A program made the translations under genes and the position numbers. From Candidatus Marivariicella framensis (GTDB lineage: Bacteria > Bacteroidota > Bacteroidia > Flavobacteriales > Flavobacteriaceae), in assembly GCA_905182735.1 (NCBI GenBank), contig CAJJCT010000026.1, forward strand, positions 1 through 44,784: a stretch of DNA of 44,784 nt, given 5' to 3'. Positions 8,919-17,829 of this stretch are shown in pieces (position 1 is the first letter of the stretch; each line of letters starts with the position of its first letter). A model generated the notes under the pieces. It ran no database searches, was not told the DNA's origin, and worked only from the letters and a program-made list of their open reading frames with translations.

Positions 8919-10523
8919 ATGATTAAAATAAAAAGTCCCTGGTCTCTTTCTCTTATTTCAGCACTACTTTTTTTAGTTGGCTGGCCTGTATGGGGGCATC
9001 CAGTTTTATTGTTTTTCATATTTATTCCTTTGTTTTTTATAGAAAAAAAGATCAATTTAAGTTCTGATAGAAATAAAGCTTTAAAAATATGGGCGTTTAG
9101 CTATTTAACCTTTTTACTATGGAATCTAGTCTCAACATGGTGGCTTATTAATGCTTCATTGTCAGGAATGCTAATAGCAAATATTTTTAATTCACTGTTT
9201 TTTAGTATCCTTTTTTTATCATTTCACTGGAGTAAAAAAAGACTTCCTATTAGAGGAGCATATGTTTTTTTTATAAGTATTTGGATCTCTTTTGAAAAAC
9301 TACACCTAAGCTGGGATATTTCATGGCCTTGGCTGACACTAGGTAATGGATTTTCAGAACAGATATATTGGATTCAATGGTATGAATTTACAGGTGTTTT
9401 TGGTGGATCATTATGGATTTTAATTATAAACATCGGTCTTTTCGAAGTGTTTAAAAAAATACAAGTTGATTATAAATTTACTGATGTCTTAAAAAAATCT
9501 ATAAAGTGGATTTTTTCAATTGTAATACCTATTTTAATTTCATTAATAATTTATATTAACATTGATGAATCCCAAGAAAAAATTAAAGTACTGTCAATAC
9601 AACCAAATATAGATCCTTACGAGGAAAAATACCTTTATTCAAATATTCAGTTTCTTGAAATGCTTATTGAACAAATTAAAGATTACAAAGACCAAGAAAT
9701 CGACTACATAATTTCACCAGAAACTTATTTTGCTAATGGTTTTGGAGAAAGGCTTAATAACTTTGAGCAAAGTCAATTAAATATTGAAATCAAAAAGAAA
9801 TTAATTGGATTTGAAAAAACACAACTTATATCTGGAATTCAATTTTATAACACTTACTCTAATTTAAAACGCACCAAAACTTCAAATAAAATTAAACAAA
9901 ATCTATGGGCTGATTTTTATAACTCCGCAATTTCAGTGTCAATTAATGAAGCAACTGAGTTCTATCATAAATCAAAGTTGGTTGTGGGAGTTGAAAATCT
10001 TCCTTATAGTGATTTAATAATGCCAATCTTTGGAAAATTTATGATTGACTTGGGAGGAACAGTGTCAAATAGAGTTGTTCAAAACAATAGATCAATTTTT
10101 CAACATCCATATAAAGAAATAAAAGCTGCTCCGGTAATTTGTTATGAGTCAATTTATGGAGATTTCAGCACTGAATATGTTCGTTTAGGCGCTGATTTTT
10201 TTGCAGTCATATCCAATGATGCCTGGTGGGGGGAAACTCCTGGTCATGAACAATTATTAAGTATAACTAGGTTAAGAGCGATAGAGAATAGGAGAGCAAT
10301 TGCAAGAAGCGCAAATACTGGGATCTCTGCGTTAGTAAATGAAAAAGGTGAGTATGTTAAAACTCTTAAATATGGATCTAAAGGAGCTATTTTAGGAGAA
10401 ATACCAATAGTTAAAAAAATAACATTTTATACTAAATATGGAGATTTTATAGCCAGAATATGCATTTTAACATTAATTCTATATTTTTTAATGGCCATAA
10501 GTGGTAGGTATAAATCTAAGTAA
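8919..10523 (+). CDS. lnt: Apolipoprotein N-acyltransferase
   Basis: Adds the third acyl chain to bacterial lipoproteins in the inner membrane. About six transmembrane segments occupy residues 10-210, followed by a periplasmic nitrilase-like domain. The catalytic triad is visible as E268 (SPETYF), K353 (KSKLVVGVEN) and C408 (VICYES). A final hydrophobic helix (about 510-530) anchors the C-terminus. Length 534 is typical. Its last base is the first base of the next gene's ATG. Bacteroidetes rely heavily on surface lipoproteins, which fits a full-length Lnt. Confidence 0.94.
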   Translation: MIKIKSPWSLSLISALLFLVGWPVWGHPVLLFFIFIPLFFIEKKINLSSDRNKALKIWAFSYLTFLLWNLVSTWWLINASLSGMLIANIFNSLFFSILFLSFHWSKKRLPIRGAYVFFISIWISFEKLHLSWDISWPWLTLGNGFSEQIYWIQWYEFTGVFGGSLWILIINIGLFEVFKKIQVDYKFTDVLKKSIKWIFSIVIPILISLIIYINIDESQEKIKVLSIQPNIDPYEEKYLYSNIQFLEMLIEQIKDYKDQEIDYIISPETYFANGFGERLNNFEQSQLNIEIKKKLIGFEKTQLISGIQFYNTYSNLKRTKTSNKIKQNLWADFYNSAISVSINEATEFYHKSKLVVGVENLPYSDLIMPIFGKFMIDLGGTVSNRVVQNNRSIFQHPYKEIKAAPVICYESIYGDFSTEYVRLGADFFAVISNDAWWGETPGHEQLLSITRLRAIENRRAIARSANTGISALVNEKGEYVKTLKYGSKGAILGEIPIVKKITFYTKYGDFIARICILTLILYFLMAISGRYKSK

Positions 10524-10981
10524 TGATCAATTTCTTTAATTATATAAAGTTTTGTTATAAATCAACCTCCAATCACGGTGTTCATTCACCTTTTGTTTAT
10601 GATTTAATTACGTTTTGTTTTTTCAATAAAAAGTGGAAAAAAGAAAGAAATTTTTTTTGTATAAAAAAACACCTACAGAGTAATTCAATATTTTTTATTG
10701 AGGGTTTGAAAAAATATTTATTGAATTACAATAAGAATAATCTATCAGATCAATTTGTTTTAAAATTACAGTCAAAGGATAATCTTATTGAATTAATAAA
10801 TAAATTAAATATAAAATATTCTCAATTTGTTTTATTCATTGATAATAGTCATTGTTTAAAACCTATAATTAAAACTATAGAAAACATAAAGATGTATATA
10901 GTAATTGATTTTTATTTCTGGGCTATTATCGTAAAAAAGCAAGGAAATCAATCACAAAATTATAAAATAAGAGTTTTCTAG
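10523..10981 (+). CDS. Shrunken methyltransferase-like protein (HGVHSPF family)
   Basis: The 152-residue product begins with the block NHGVHSPFVYDLIT (about 17-30), which marks a Bacteroidetes class I SAM-dependent (O-methyltransferase-like) family. Its end, from FVLFIDNSH (about 103) to IVIDFYFWAIIVKKQ and a final KIRVF, resembles the distal strands of the same fold. The part between, where the glycine-rich SAM-binding loop should lie, is short, Asn/Lys-rich and has no GxGxG-like motif. Family members I recall are about 230-260 residues. It overlaps lnt by one base and is an intact frame, so it may be a decaying gene or a repurposed core. Catalysis is unlikely. Confidence 0.6.
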   Translation: MINFFNYIKFCYKSTSNHGVHSPFVYDLITFCFFNKKWKKERNFFCIKKHLQSNSIFFIEGLKKYLLNYNKNNLSDQFVLKLQSKDNLIELINKLNIKYSQFVLFIDNSHCLKPIIKTIENIKMYIVIDFYFWAIIVKKQGNQSQNYKIRVF

Positions 10982-11038
10982 TGAAAGCATTAAAAAGAGA
11001 TTTTAAATTAAATATTTTGTAAAAAGATCATTAAAAAG

Positions 11039-11068
11039 TTGTTCAGTTTAATAAAGATTCTATTTTTG
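11039..11068 (+). promoter_or_regulatory. Promoter of the DUF2795 gene (and probably secA)
   Basis: TTG at 11039-11041, a 19-nt spacer and TATTTTTG at 11061-11068 reproduce the flavobacterial -33/-7 consensus (TTG-N17-23-TAnnTTTG) exactly. The -7 box ends 16 nt before the ATG at 11085. This is the clearest promoter in the window. Confidence 0.65.
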
Positions 11069-11084
11069 CAAAAAAATATTATCA

Positions 11085-11306
11085 ATGTATTGGACTTTAG
11101 AACTTGCATCTTATTTAAGTGATGCCCCGTGGCCAGCGACAAAAGACGAATTAATAGACTTTTCTATTCGTACAGGAGCACCTCTTGAAGTTGTTGAAAA
11201 TCTCCAGTCTGTGGAAGATGAAGGTGACATATACGAGTCTATACAAGAAATATGGCCGGATTTCCCAACAGAGGACGATTATCTTTGGAATGAAGATGAG
11301 TATTAA
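11085..11306 (+). CDS. DUF2795 domain small acidic protein
   Basis: A 73-residue, strongly acidic protein with the DUF2795-like pattern: LxxALxxxxWPATKDELIxxA-type helix (here SDAPWPATKDELIDFSIRTGAP, about 12-33), then LEVVENLQSVEDEGD, and an acidic aromatic tail rich in Asp, Glu and Tyr. I recall homologues of nearly the same length directly before secA in many Flavobacteriia. The function is unknown. It has its own strong promoter and is followed by a rho-independent terminator, so it can be made as a short separate transcript. Confidence 0.85.
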   Translation: MYWTLELASYLSDAPWPATKDELIDFSIRTGAPLEVVENLQSVEDEGDIYESIQEIWPDFPTEDDYLWNEDEY

Positions 11307-11323
11307 TATTCATTTCAAATCAC

Positions 11324-11352
11324 AAAAAAGTCTCGTTTGAGGCTTTTTTTTT
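11324..11352 (+). terminator. Rho-independent terminator after the DUF2795 gene
   Basis: Stem AAAAAAGTCTC / GAGGCTTTTTT with a GTTT loop (11335-11338) and one T-G wobble, ending in a run of nine T. It lies between the DUF2795 stop and secA, only 32 bp before the secA start. Confidence 0.8.
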
Positions 11353-11355
11353 GTG

Positions 11356-11363
11356 TATATTTG
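11356..11363 (+). promoter_or_regulatory. Candidate secA -7 box
   Basis: TATATTTG fits TAnnTTTG exactly and sits 21 nt before the secA ATG, right after the terminator T-run. The nearest upstream TTTG (11336-11339) is inside the terminator hairpin, 16 nt away, slightly too close for the usual 17-23 nt. The terminator and promoter appear to be interleaved. Confidence 0.45.
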
Positions 11364-11384
11364 AGTGTTAAAAATTAAATTTTA

Positions 11385-14300
11385 ATGAGTTTTTTAAATC
11401 GTATTTTAAAAACATTTTTGGGTGATAAAGCTCAAAAAGATGTATCAATTATTCAACCTTTAGTCCTGGAAATAAATCAAATTCAAAAAGAATTTGAGAA
11501 TATTAGTAATGACGAGCTAAGAAGTAAAACTTCTAGCTTAAAAAGGAAAATTAAAGACGGCAGGTCTCAAATTGACAAAGAAATTCATGATATAGAAATT
11601 GATATTGAAACTACTAAAAGTTATGAAACGAAAGAACAATTGTATTTAAAAATTGATTCTTTAGAGGAAAAGGCATATGAAGACATTCAAAATATTCTTA
11701 ATATTATTCTTCCAGAAGCTTTTGCAATTATAAAGGAAACAGCAAGAAGATTTAAACTAAACTCTTCACTTGAAGTTTCAGCCAAAAATTTTGATCTTAT
11801 TTTATCTTCAAAACACGACTATGTTGAACTAAAAGATGATAAAGCCATTTGGAAAAATCATTGGGATGCTGCAGGAAAACCTATCACTTGGGACATGGTT
11901 CATTATGATGTTCAACTCATTGGAGGCATAGCCCTTCACCAGGGAAAAATTGCTGAAATGCAGACTGGAGAAGGAAAAACCCTTGTAGCTACGCTTCCTA
12001 TGTTTCTTAATGCTTTAACTGGAAAAGGAGTTCACTTGGTTACAGTAAATGATTATTTAGCAAAAAGAGATAGTGCTTGGATGGCTCCAATTTTTCAGTT
12101 TCATGGACTTACAATTGACTGTATAGACTACCATAAACCTAACAGTCCTGAAAGACGTCAGGCATATTTGGCAGATATAACTTATGGAACAAATAATGAA
12201 TTTGGATTTGATTATTTGAGGGATAATATGGCTCATACACCGCAGGATTTAGTTCAGCGAAAACATCATTTTTCAATTGTAGATGAAGTTGATTCTGTAT
12301 TAGTTGATGACGCTAGAACTCCTCTAATTATTTCTGGTCCAACTCCAGAAGGAGATCGACATGAGTTCAATCAACTAAAACCTCAAGTTTCAGACCTAGT
12401 ATTAAAACAAAAAAATCTTTTAAATGATCTTCTCGATGAAGCAAAAAATAAAATAAAAGAAGGAGATAGGGAAGAAGGAGGGAAATTATTATATAGGGTT
12501 TTCAGAGGGCTTCCTAAAAACAAAGCTCTTATTAAATTTTTGAGTGAAGAAGGAATTAAGCAGTTACTGCAGAAAAATGAAAATTTTTATATGCAAGACA
12601 ATAATCGCAACATGCATTTAATTGATGAAGATTTATTTTTTGTAATTGATGAAAAAAACAATCAAATTGATCTTACAGAAAAAGGTACAGAATTACTTTC
12701 AAGTAAAAGTAATGACCCAAATCTTTTTGTTCTACCAGATATTGGTTCAGAGATAGCAAATATTGAATCTAAGGGGATAAAGCCTGAAGATGAAGCAAAA
12801 GAAAAAGAAATGCTTTTTAAAGATTTCAATATAAAAAGTGAAAGAATTCATTCAATGAATCAATTATTAAAAGCATATACATTATTCGAAAAAGATATAG
12901 AATATGTAGTAATGGATAACAAGGTTATGATAGTTGACGAGCAAACAGGAAGAATAATGGACGGAAGAAGGTATTCAGATGGACTTCACCAGTCTATTGA
13001 AGCTAAAGAGAATGTAAAAATTGAAGCTGCAACTCAAACTTTTGCAACAGTCACGCTTCAAAATTATTTTAGAATGTATCAGAAATTATCTGGAATGACT
13101 GGTACTGCTGTTACTGAAGCTGGAGAATTTTGGGAAATCTATAAATTAGATGTCATTGAAATACCAACAAATCGTCCAATAGTCAGAAATGATGATAATG
13201 ATTTGATCTACAAAACAAAACGAGAAAAGTATAATGCTGTAATTGAAGAAGTAACAAAACTAGCAAACAATGGAAGACCTGTACTTATAGGAACAACGTC
13301 AGTAGAAATTTCTGAATTGCTGAGTAAAACTTTAACAATAAGAAAAATAAAACACAACGTCCTAAATGCGAAGTTACATAAGAAAGAAGCTGATATCGTT
13401 GCTGAGGCAGGAAATCCAGGAATAGTAACTATTGCAACAAATATGGCTGGAAGAGGAACTGATATTAAACTCTCTGAAATCGTAAAGGAATCTGGAGGTT
13501 TGGCAATAATTGGAACAGAAAGACATGATTCAAGAAGAGTTGATAGACAATTAAGAGGTCGATCAGGAAGACAAGGAGATCCTGGAAGCTCTCAGTTTTT
13601 TGTTTCACTTGAAGATAACCTCATGAGGTTGTTTGGATCTGAAAGAGTTGCTAAAGTTATGGATAGAATGGGTCTTGAAGATGGTGAAGTTATTCAGCAT
13701 TCGATGATGACAAAATCTATTGAGAGAGCACAAAAAAAAGTTGAAGAAAATAATTTTGGCATAAGAAAAAGGTTACTTGAATATGATGATGTAATGAATT
13801 CTCAGAGGGAAGTGATATATAAACGAAGAAAAAATGCATTAAGTGGAGATAGGTTAAAGCTAGACATAGCTAATATGCTTTATGACACTTGTGAAGATAT
13901 CATTATTAGAAATAAAACCTCAAATGATTATAAAAACTTTGAATTTGAGGTTATAAGTAATTTTTCTATTACTGCTTCAACTGATTTGGAACAATTTGAA
14001 AATTCTAGTGAAGAGATTTTAATTAATGAATTATATCAGTTTTTATTAAAGTATTATGATGATAAAACCAATTCAAATGCAAAATTAGCCTATAAAGTAA
14101 TCAAAAACGTATATGAGCGCCCTGGAAATAAATTTGAAAGAATTGTTGTCCCATTTTCAGATGGTGTTAAATCAATAAATGTTGTAACTGATTTAAAAAA
14201 AGCATATGATTCGAGTGGTAAAAAATTAGTTGATGATTTTGAACGTAATATTTCTCTGGCATTTATAGATGATGTATGGAAGACACATCTTAGAAAAATG

Positions 14301-14744
14301 GATGAACTAAAACAATCAGTACAACTAGCAGTTCATGAACAAAAAGATCCGCTATTGATTTACAAATTTGAATCTTTTGAATTATTTAAAGAGATGATAA
14401 ACTTATTAAACAGAGATACTTTGTCATTTCTCATAAAAGGTAGTTTACCTTCTCAAAATGACTCAATACAAGAGGCGAAAAACACTCCAGTTAAGCAAAG
14501 CTATGCAACCAAAAAAGACGAAGTCTTAAACACTGACCAGAGAGCGGCTCAAAACAGATCTGTTGGAGCTAACGCTAGTGGACAAAAGCAACAAATAGAA
14601 ACGATAGTTAGACAAAAGCCTAAAATTGGAAGGAATGAAAGGGTTACTATTAAACATTTAGTTAATGGAAGCTCTAAAACATTAAAATATAAACAAGCTG
14701 AACCTTTAGTTAATAAAGGAGAATGGATTATAATAGATAATTAG
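11385..14744 (+). CDS. secA: Preprotein translocase ATPase SecA
   Basis: Motor ATPase that drives unfolded preproteins through SecYEG. Walker A is MQTGEGKT (192-199), the DEAD-like Walker B is DEVDS (from about 300), and the helicase motif TNMAGRGTDI lies near 684. At 1119 residues it is about 200 longer than the E. coli protein. The extra length includes a charged N-terminal insertion (about 45-95) and an insertion around 330-480, as in other Bacteroidetes SecA proteins. The C-terminus ends in GEWIIIDN and lacks the Cys-rich zinc motif used by SecB-binding SecA. Confidence 0.96.
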   Translation: MSFLNRILKTFLGDKAQKDVSIIQPLVLEINQIQKEFENISNDELRSKTSSLKRKIKDGRSQIDKEIHDIEIDIETTKSYETKEQLYLKIDSLEEKAYEDIQNILNIILPEAFAIIKETARRFKLNSSLEVSAKNFDLILSSKHDYVELKDDKAIWKNHWDAAGKPITWDMVHYDVQLIGGIALHQGKIAEMQTGEGKTLVATLPMFLNALTGKGVHLVTVNDYLAKRDSAWMAPIFQFHGLTIDCIDYHKPNSPERRQAYLADITYGTNNEFGFDYLRDNMAHTPQDLVQRKHHFSIVDEVDSVLVDDARTPLIISGPTPEGDRHEFNQLKPQVSDLVLKQKNLLNDLLDEAKNKIKEGDREEGGKLLYRVFRGLPKNKALIKFLSEEGIKQLLQKNENFYMQDNNRNMHLIDEDLFFVIDEKNNQIDLTEKGTELLSSKSNDPNLFVLPDIGSEIANIESKGIKPEDEAKEKEMLFKDFNIKSERIHSMNQLLKAYTLFEKDIEYVVMDNKVMIVDEQTGRIMDGRRYSDGLHQSIEAKENVKIEAATQTFATVTLQNYFRMYQKLSGMTGTAVTEAGEFWEIYKLDVIEIPTNRPIVRNDDNDLIYKTKREKYNAVIEEVTKLANNGRPVLIGTTSVEISELLSKTLTIRKIKHNVLNAKLHKKEADIVAEAGNPGIVTIATNMAGRGTDIKLSEIVKESGGLAIIGTERHDSRRVDRQLRGRSGRQGDPGSSQFFVSLEDNLMRLFGSERVAKVMDRMGLEDGEVIQHSMMTKSIERAQKKVEENNFGIRKRLLEYDDVMNSQREVIYKRRKNALSGDRLKLDIANMLYDTCEDIIIRNKTSNDYKNFEFEVISNFSITASTDLEQFENSSEEILINELYQFLLKYYDDKTNSNAKLAYKVIKNVYERPGNKFERIVVPFSDGVKSINVVTDLKKAYDSSGKKLVDDFERNISLAFIDDVWKTHLRKMDELKQSVQLAVHEQKDPLLIYKFESFELFKEMINLLNRDTLSFLIKGSLPSQNDSIQEAKNTPVKQSYATKKDEVLNTDQRAAQNRSVGANASGQKQQIETIVRQKPKIGRNERVTIKHLVNGSSKTLKYKQAEPLVNKGEWIIIDN

Positions 14745-14777
14745 AATATTTTACTTTTGTAAATAAAATAAATAAAA

Positions 14778-16037
14778 ATGGAAGCATATATCAACGCTCT
14801 TTTAGTTGCAATTCCTAGTTTTAGCCTATTAGTGCTTTTAGAAATAGCTTATGGACATTTTAAAGGCTTTCAAACATATAGTTTCAATGATACCTTAACT
14901 AGTATGACTTCTGGAATAACTCAAACAATAAAAAATTCTCTTGGATTGATTTTTATATTGATATCTTATCCATTTTTATTTGAAAAAATATCAATGATTA
15001 GCCTACCCAATACTTTTTGGTTATGGATTGTTGCTTTTATTTGTATTGACTTTGCACAATATTGGATACATCGTTTAAAACATAAAGTTAATATATTTTG
15101 GAATATACATGTTATTCACCATAGTAGTGAAGAATTTAATTTAGCTTGTGCATTAAGGCAAAGTATTTCAAACTTAATTGGATTTACAGCTGTATTTCTA
15201 ATTCCTGCAGCTATAGTAGGTATACCCTATAAAATAATATCTATTTTGACTCCACTTCATCTATTTGGTCAATTTTGGTATCATACAAGACATATAGGTA
15301 AGTTAGGTGTTTTGGAGTACATTATTGTAACTCCATCACAACATAGGGTTCATCATGCAATCAATCCAGAGTATATAGATAAAAACCTTTCATCAATATT
15401 TTGTGTCTGGGATCGGATATTTGGAACTTTTCAAGAAGAATTAGATGAAGTAGAGCCTGTTTATGGAGTATTAAAACCAGTACAAACATGGAATCCTTTT
15501 TGGATTAATTTTCAACATTTATGGAGACTTTCAAAAGATGCATTTTATACAAAGGATTGGAAAGCTAAATTTTATATTTGGTTTAAGCCAACTGGATGGA
15601 GGCCTGAAGATGTAAAAGAAAAATATCCTATAGACATCATAAAAGATGTGTATTCACAAAAAAAATATGTAACAAAAGAGGGATTTGAAAATAAATTATG
15701 GGCAATCTTTCAATTTATTGGTATAAATATTACCCTATATTATTTTTTAACTTTTTTTTCTGATTTAAACCCTGTAAATCGAATAGAAATTGGAGTTGTA
15801 ATCATGTTGAATATTTTTGGATTTACTACTGTAATGGATGGCCATGGATGGTCAAAATTATTTGAAATCTTAAGATGCACTTCAGCTCTAATATATTTTA
15901 CTCTTCCATTTCAATGGAATCTATATGTTGACTTTTCTCAAATATTTCTCTATTTTATTTTAACATATTTAATTATAACATTAATAAGCGTGTTTTTTAT
16001 TTCTCTTCCTAAAAAACTTATATATGCAGACGGTTGA
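14778..16037 (+). CDS. Sterol desaturase / fatty acid hydroxylase family membrane protein
   Basis: Di-iron integral membrane oxidase of 419 residues. The histidine clusters are all present: HRLKH (98-102), HVIHH (111-115) and HRVHH (189-193), with further histidines at 161 and 169-172. Hydrophobic segments flank the core, and the last 120 residues add three or four more membrane segments beyond the usual catalytic domain. The substrate cannot be read from sequence; fatty acid, carotenoid or hopanoid/lipid hydroxylation are all possible. Its last 14 bp overlap the start of the glycosyltransferase, so the pair is probably cotranslated and may act on a shared lipid. Confidence 0.85.
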   Translation: MEAYINALLVAIPSFSLLVLLEIAYGHFKGFQTYSFNDTLTSMTSGITQTIKNSLGLIFILISYPFLFEKISMISLPNTFWLWIVAFICIDFAQYWIHRLKHKVNIFWNIHVIHHSSEEFNLACALRQSISNLIGFTAVFLIPAAIVGIPYKIISILTPLHLFGQFWYHTRHIGKLGVLEYIIVTPSQHRVHHAINPEYIDKNLSSIFCVWDRIFGTFQEELDEVEPVYGVLKPVQTWNPFWINFQHLWRLSKDAFYTKDWKAKFYIWFKPTGWRPEDVKEKYPIDIIKDVYSQKKYVTKEGFENKLWAIFQFIGINITLYYFLTFFSDLNPVNRIEIGVVIMLNIFGFTTVMDGHGWSKLFEILRCTSALIYFTLPFQWNLYVDFSQIFLYFILTYLIITLISVFFISLPKKLIYADG

Positions 16038-17157
16038 TTATTTATTAATAGGACCTGCACACCCATTCAGAGGAGGAATAGCTCAAACACAGAATGAATT
16101 AGCTTTAAGCTTGATTAGATTAGGTAAAACTGTACAATTATTCACTTTTAAAAAATTATACCCTAATTTCTTATTTCCAGGAGAAAGTCAGTATACTTCA
16201 GAAGCCAAACCCGATTTACTGGAAATTAAAATTGATTTACACAGTTATAATCCTTTTAATTGGATTAAAACAGCAAAAAAAATTAACACAATTAACCCCA
16301 AGGTTGTTGTTTTCAGATACTACAATCCACTTTTAGCTTTTTGTTACTCTGGAATAATTAATAATTTAAATGACAGAATTAAAAAGGTTGCATTAGTTGA
16401 TAATTGGATTCATCATGAGTCCAAGTTTTATGATGAAATTTTAAATAAATTATTTTCAAAAAAAATAGACAGTTTCATTACTTTATCTGATAATGTTGCG
16501 CTAGAGTTAAAAAAACAAATAAATTCAAATATCTTTTCAGGTTTTCATCCCATTAGTAATAACCTACCAAAAATAATATCTAAATCAAAAGCAAGAAAAA
16601 AACTAGGCTGGGATAATAACTCCCCAGTCGTTCTTTTTTATGGCTTAATCAGGCCCTACAAAGGACTAGATGATCTTTTAAAAGCTTTTGCAAAACCTCC
16701 ATTGAACTTGTCTAATGTTAAGCTAGCAATAACCGGAGAGTTTTATGAGTCGATAAACAAGTACCAAGCAATTATAAAAAAACTGAAGTTAGAAGATAAA
16801 ATATATCTAATTCCAAAATTTTCAGATACCAAATCAACTCAACTTTATTTTTCATCAGCAGATGTGGTTGCTTTAACATATAAGTCAGCAACACAAAGTG
16901 GTGTAATTTCACTTGCATATCATTTTGAAACTCCAATTCTAGTTACAAACTTATTAGGACTAAAAACTCCGATTGTAAATGATAACACCGGTTTGGTTTG
17001 TTCCCATGAACCAGAGGATATTTCAATAAAGCTGATGGAAATGTTGAAATTGGATAGAAACATCATTTACATTAGAAACATTAAAAGATCCCTTAAAAAA
17101 TATTCCTGGGAAGAATATTCAAAACACATAATTAACTTCATAGAAAAAATCAATTAA
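16024..17157 (+). CDS. GT4-type glycosyltransferase
   Basis: A 377-residue GT-B fold glycosyltransferase. The N-terminus shows PAHPFRGGIAQTQNELA (about 12-28), the acceptor-side loop of GT4 enzymes. The C-terminal half has FYGLIRPYKGLDDLLKAF (from about 205) and the donor-site stretch ADVVALTYKSATQSGV (about 280-295) followed by the ETPILVT strand. The acidic E-x7-E position is replaced by a Ser/Gln-rich stretch, as in some family members. Sugar and acceptor are unknown. Translationally coupled to the membrane hydroxylase (14-bp overlap), with msrA 5 bp downstream. Confidence 0.85.
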   Translation: MQTVDYLLIGPAHPFRGGIAQTQNELALSLIRLGKTVQLFTFKKLYPNFLFPGESQYTSEAKPDLLEIKIDLHSYNPFNWIKTAKKINTINPKVVVFRYYNPLLAFCYSGIINNLNDRIKKVALVDNWIHHESKFYDEILNKLFSKKIDSFITLSDNVALELKKQINSNIFSGFHPISNNLPKIISKSKARKKLGWDNNSPVVLFYGLIRPYKGLDDLLKAFAKPPLNLSNVKLAITGEFYESINKYQAIIKKLKLEDKIYLIPKFSDTKSTQLYFSSADVVALTYKSATQSGVISLAYHFETPILVTNLLGLKTPIVNDNTGLVCSHEPEDISIKLMEMLKLDRNIIYIRNIKRSLKKYSWEEYSKHIINFIEKIN

Positions 17158-17162
17158 TTTAC

Positions 17163-17822
17163 ATGAAAAACAAAATCATTTTACTTTCAATTTTCCTTTC
17201 ATTTCAATCATGTTTTGGAAAAGAAAAAAAAATTAAAAATTATATGGATGAATCTCAATCAAAAAATTTAACACAATATCAAAATAATAAAAGAGCTTAT
17301 TTTGCATCTGGCTGTTTTTGGTGTGTTGAGGCAATTTTTGAGAGTATTAAAGGCGTTGAAGAAGTTTATTCAGGATATTCTGGAGGAAACACTCCTAATC
17401 CAACTTATAATAAAATAGGAACTGGAAGAACTGGCCACGCAGAGGCTGTAGAAGTGATTTATGACCCTTCTATTGTCTCATACGAGACGCTCGTTGATGT
17501 TTTTTTCGGCTCTCATGATCCAACAACACTAAACAGGCAAGGGCCAGATAGAGGTACTCAATATAGGTCTATTGCCTTTTATAAAAATAGTAAGGAAAAA
17601 ATAATCATTGAAAAACAAATTCAAAAACTTCAGCAAAATAAAATTTTCAAGAATTCTATTGTTACAGAAGTTAAAAAATTAGAAAAATTTTTTTACGCTG
17701 AAGACTATCATCAAGATTATGAAAAGCTCAATCCTAACAATTCATATGTTAGAAATGTATCCATTCCAAGGTTAAAGAAATTTAAAGCTAAATTTTCTCG
17801 ATTATTAAAATACAATCACTAA
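17163..17822 (+). CDS. msrA: Peptide-methionine (S)-S-oxide reductase, lipoprotein form
   Basis: Reduces methionine-S-sulfoxide in proteins. The catalytic GCFWC motif is at 50-54, with GYSGG (71-75) and the HAEAVEV and YHQDY motifs downstream. The first 17 residues form a lipoprotein signal with a lipobox-like LSFQSC (Cys17), so the enzyme is probably a periplasmic lipoprotein rather than cytosolic. Only C51 and C54 remain after the lipobox; there is no C-terminal resolving cysteine, so C54 may resolve. There is no MsrB domain. It is the last gene of the run from secA and converges with the PAP2 gene. Confidence 0.93.
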   Translation: MKNKIILLSIFLSFQSCFGKEKKIKNYMDESQSKNLTQYQNNKRAYFASGCFWCVEAIFESIKGVEEVYSGYSGGNTPNPTYNKIGTGRTGHAEAVEVIYDPSIVSYETLVDVFFGSHDPTTLNRQGPDRGTQYRSIAFYKNSKEKIIIEKQIQKLQQNKIFKNSIVTEVKKLEKFFYAEDYHQDYEKLNPNNSYVRNVSIPRLKKFKAKFSRLLKYNH

Positions 17823-17829
17823 AGAGTAC

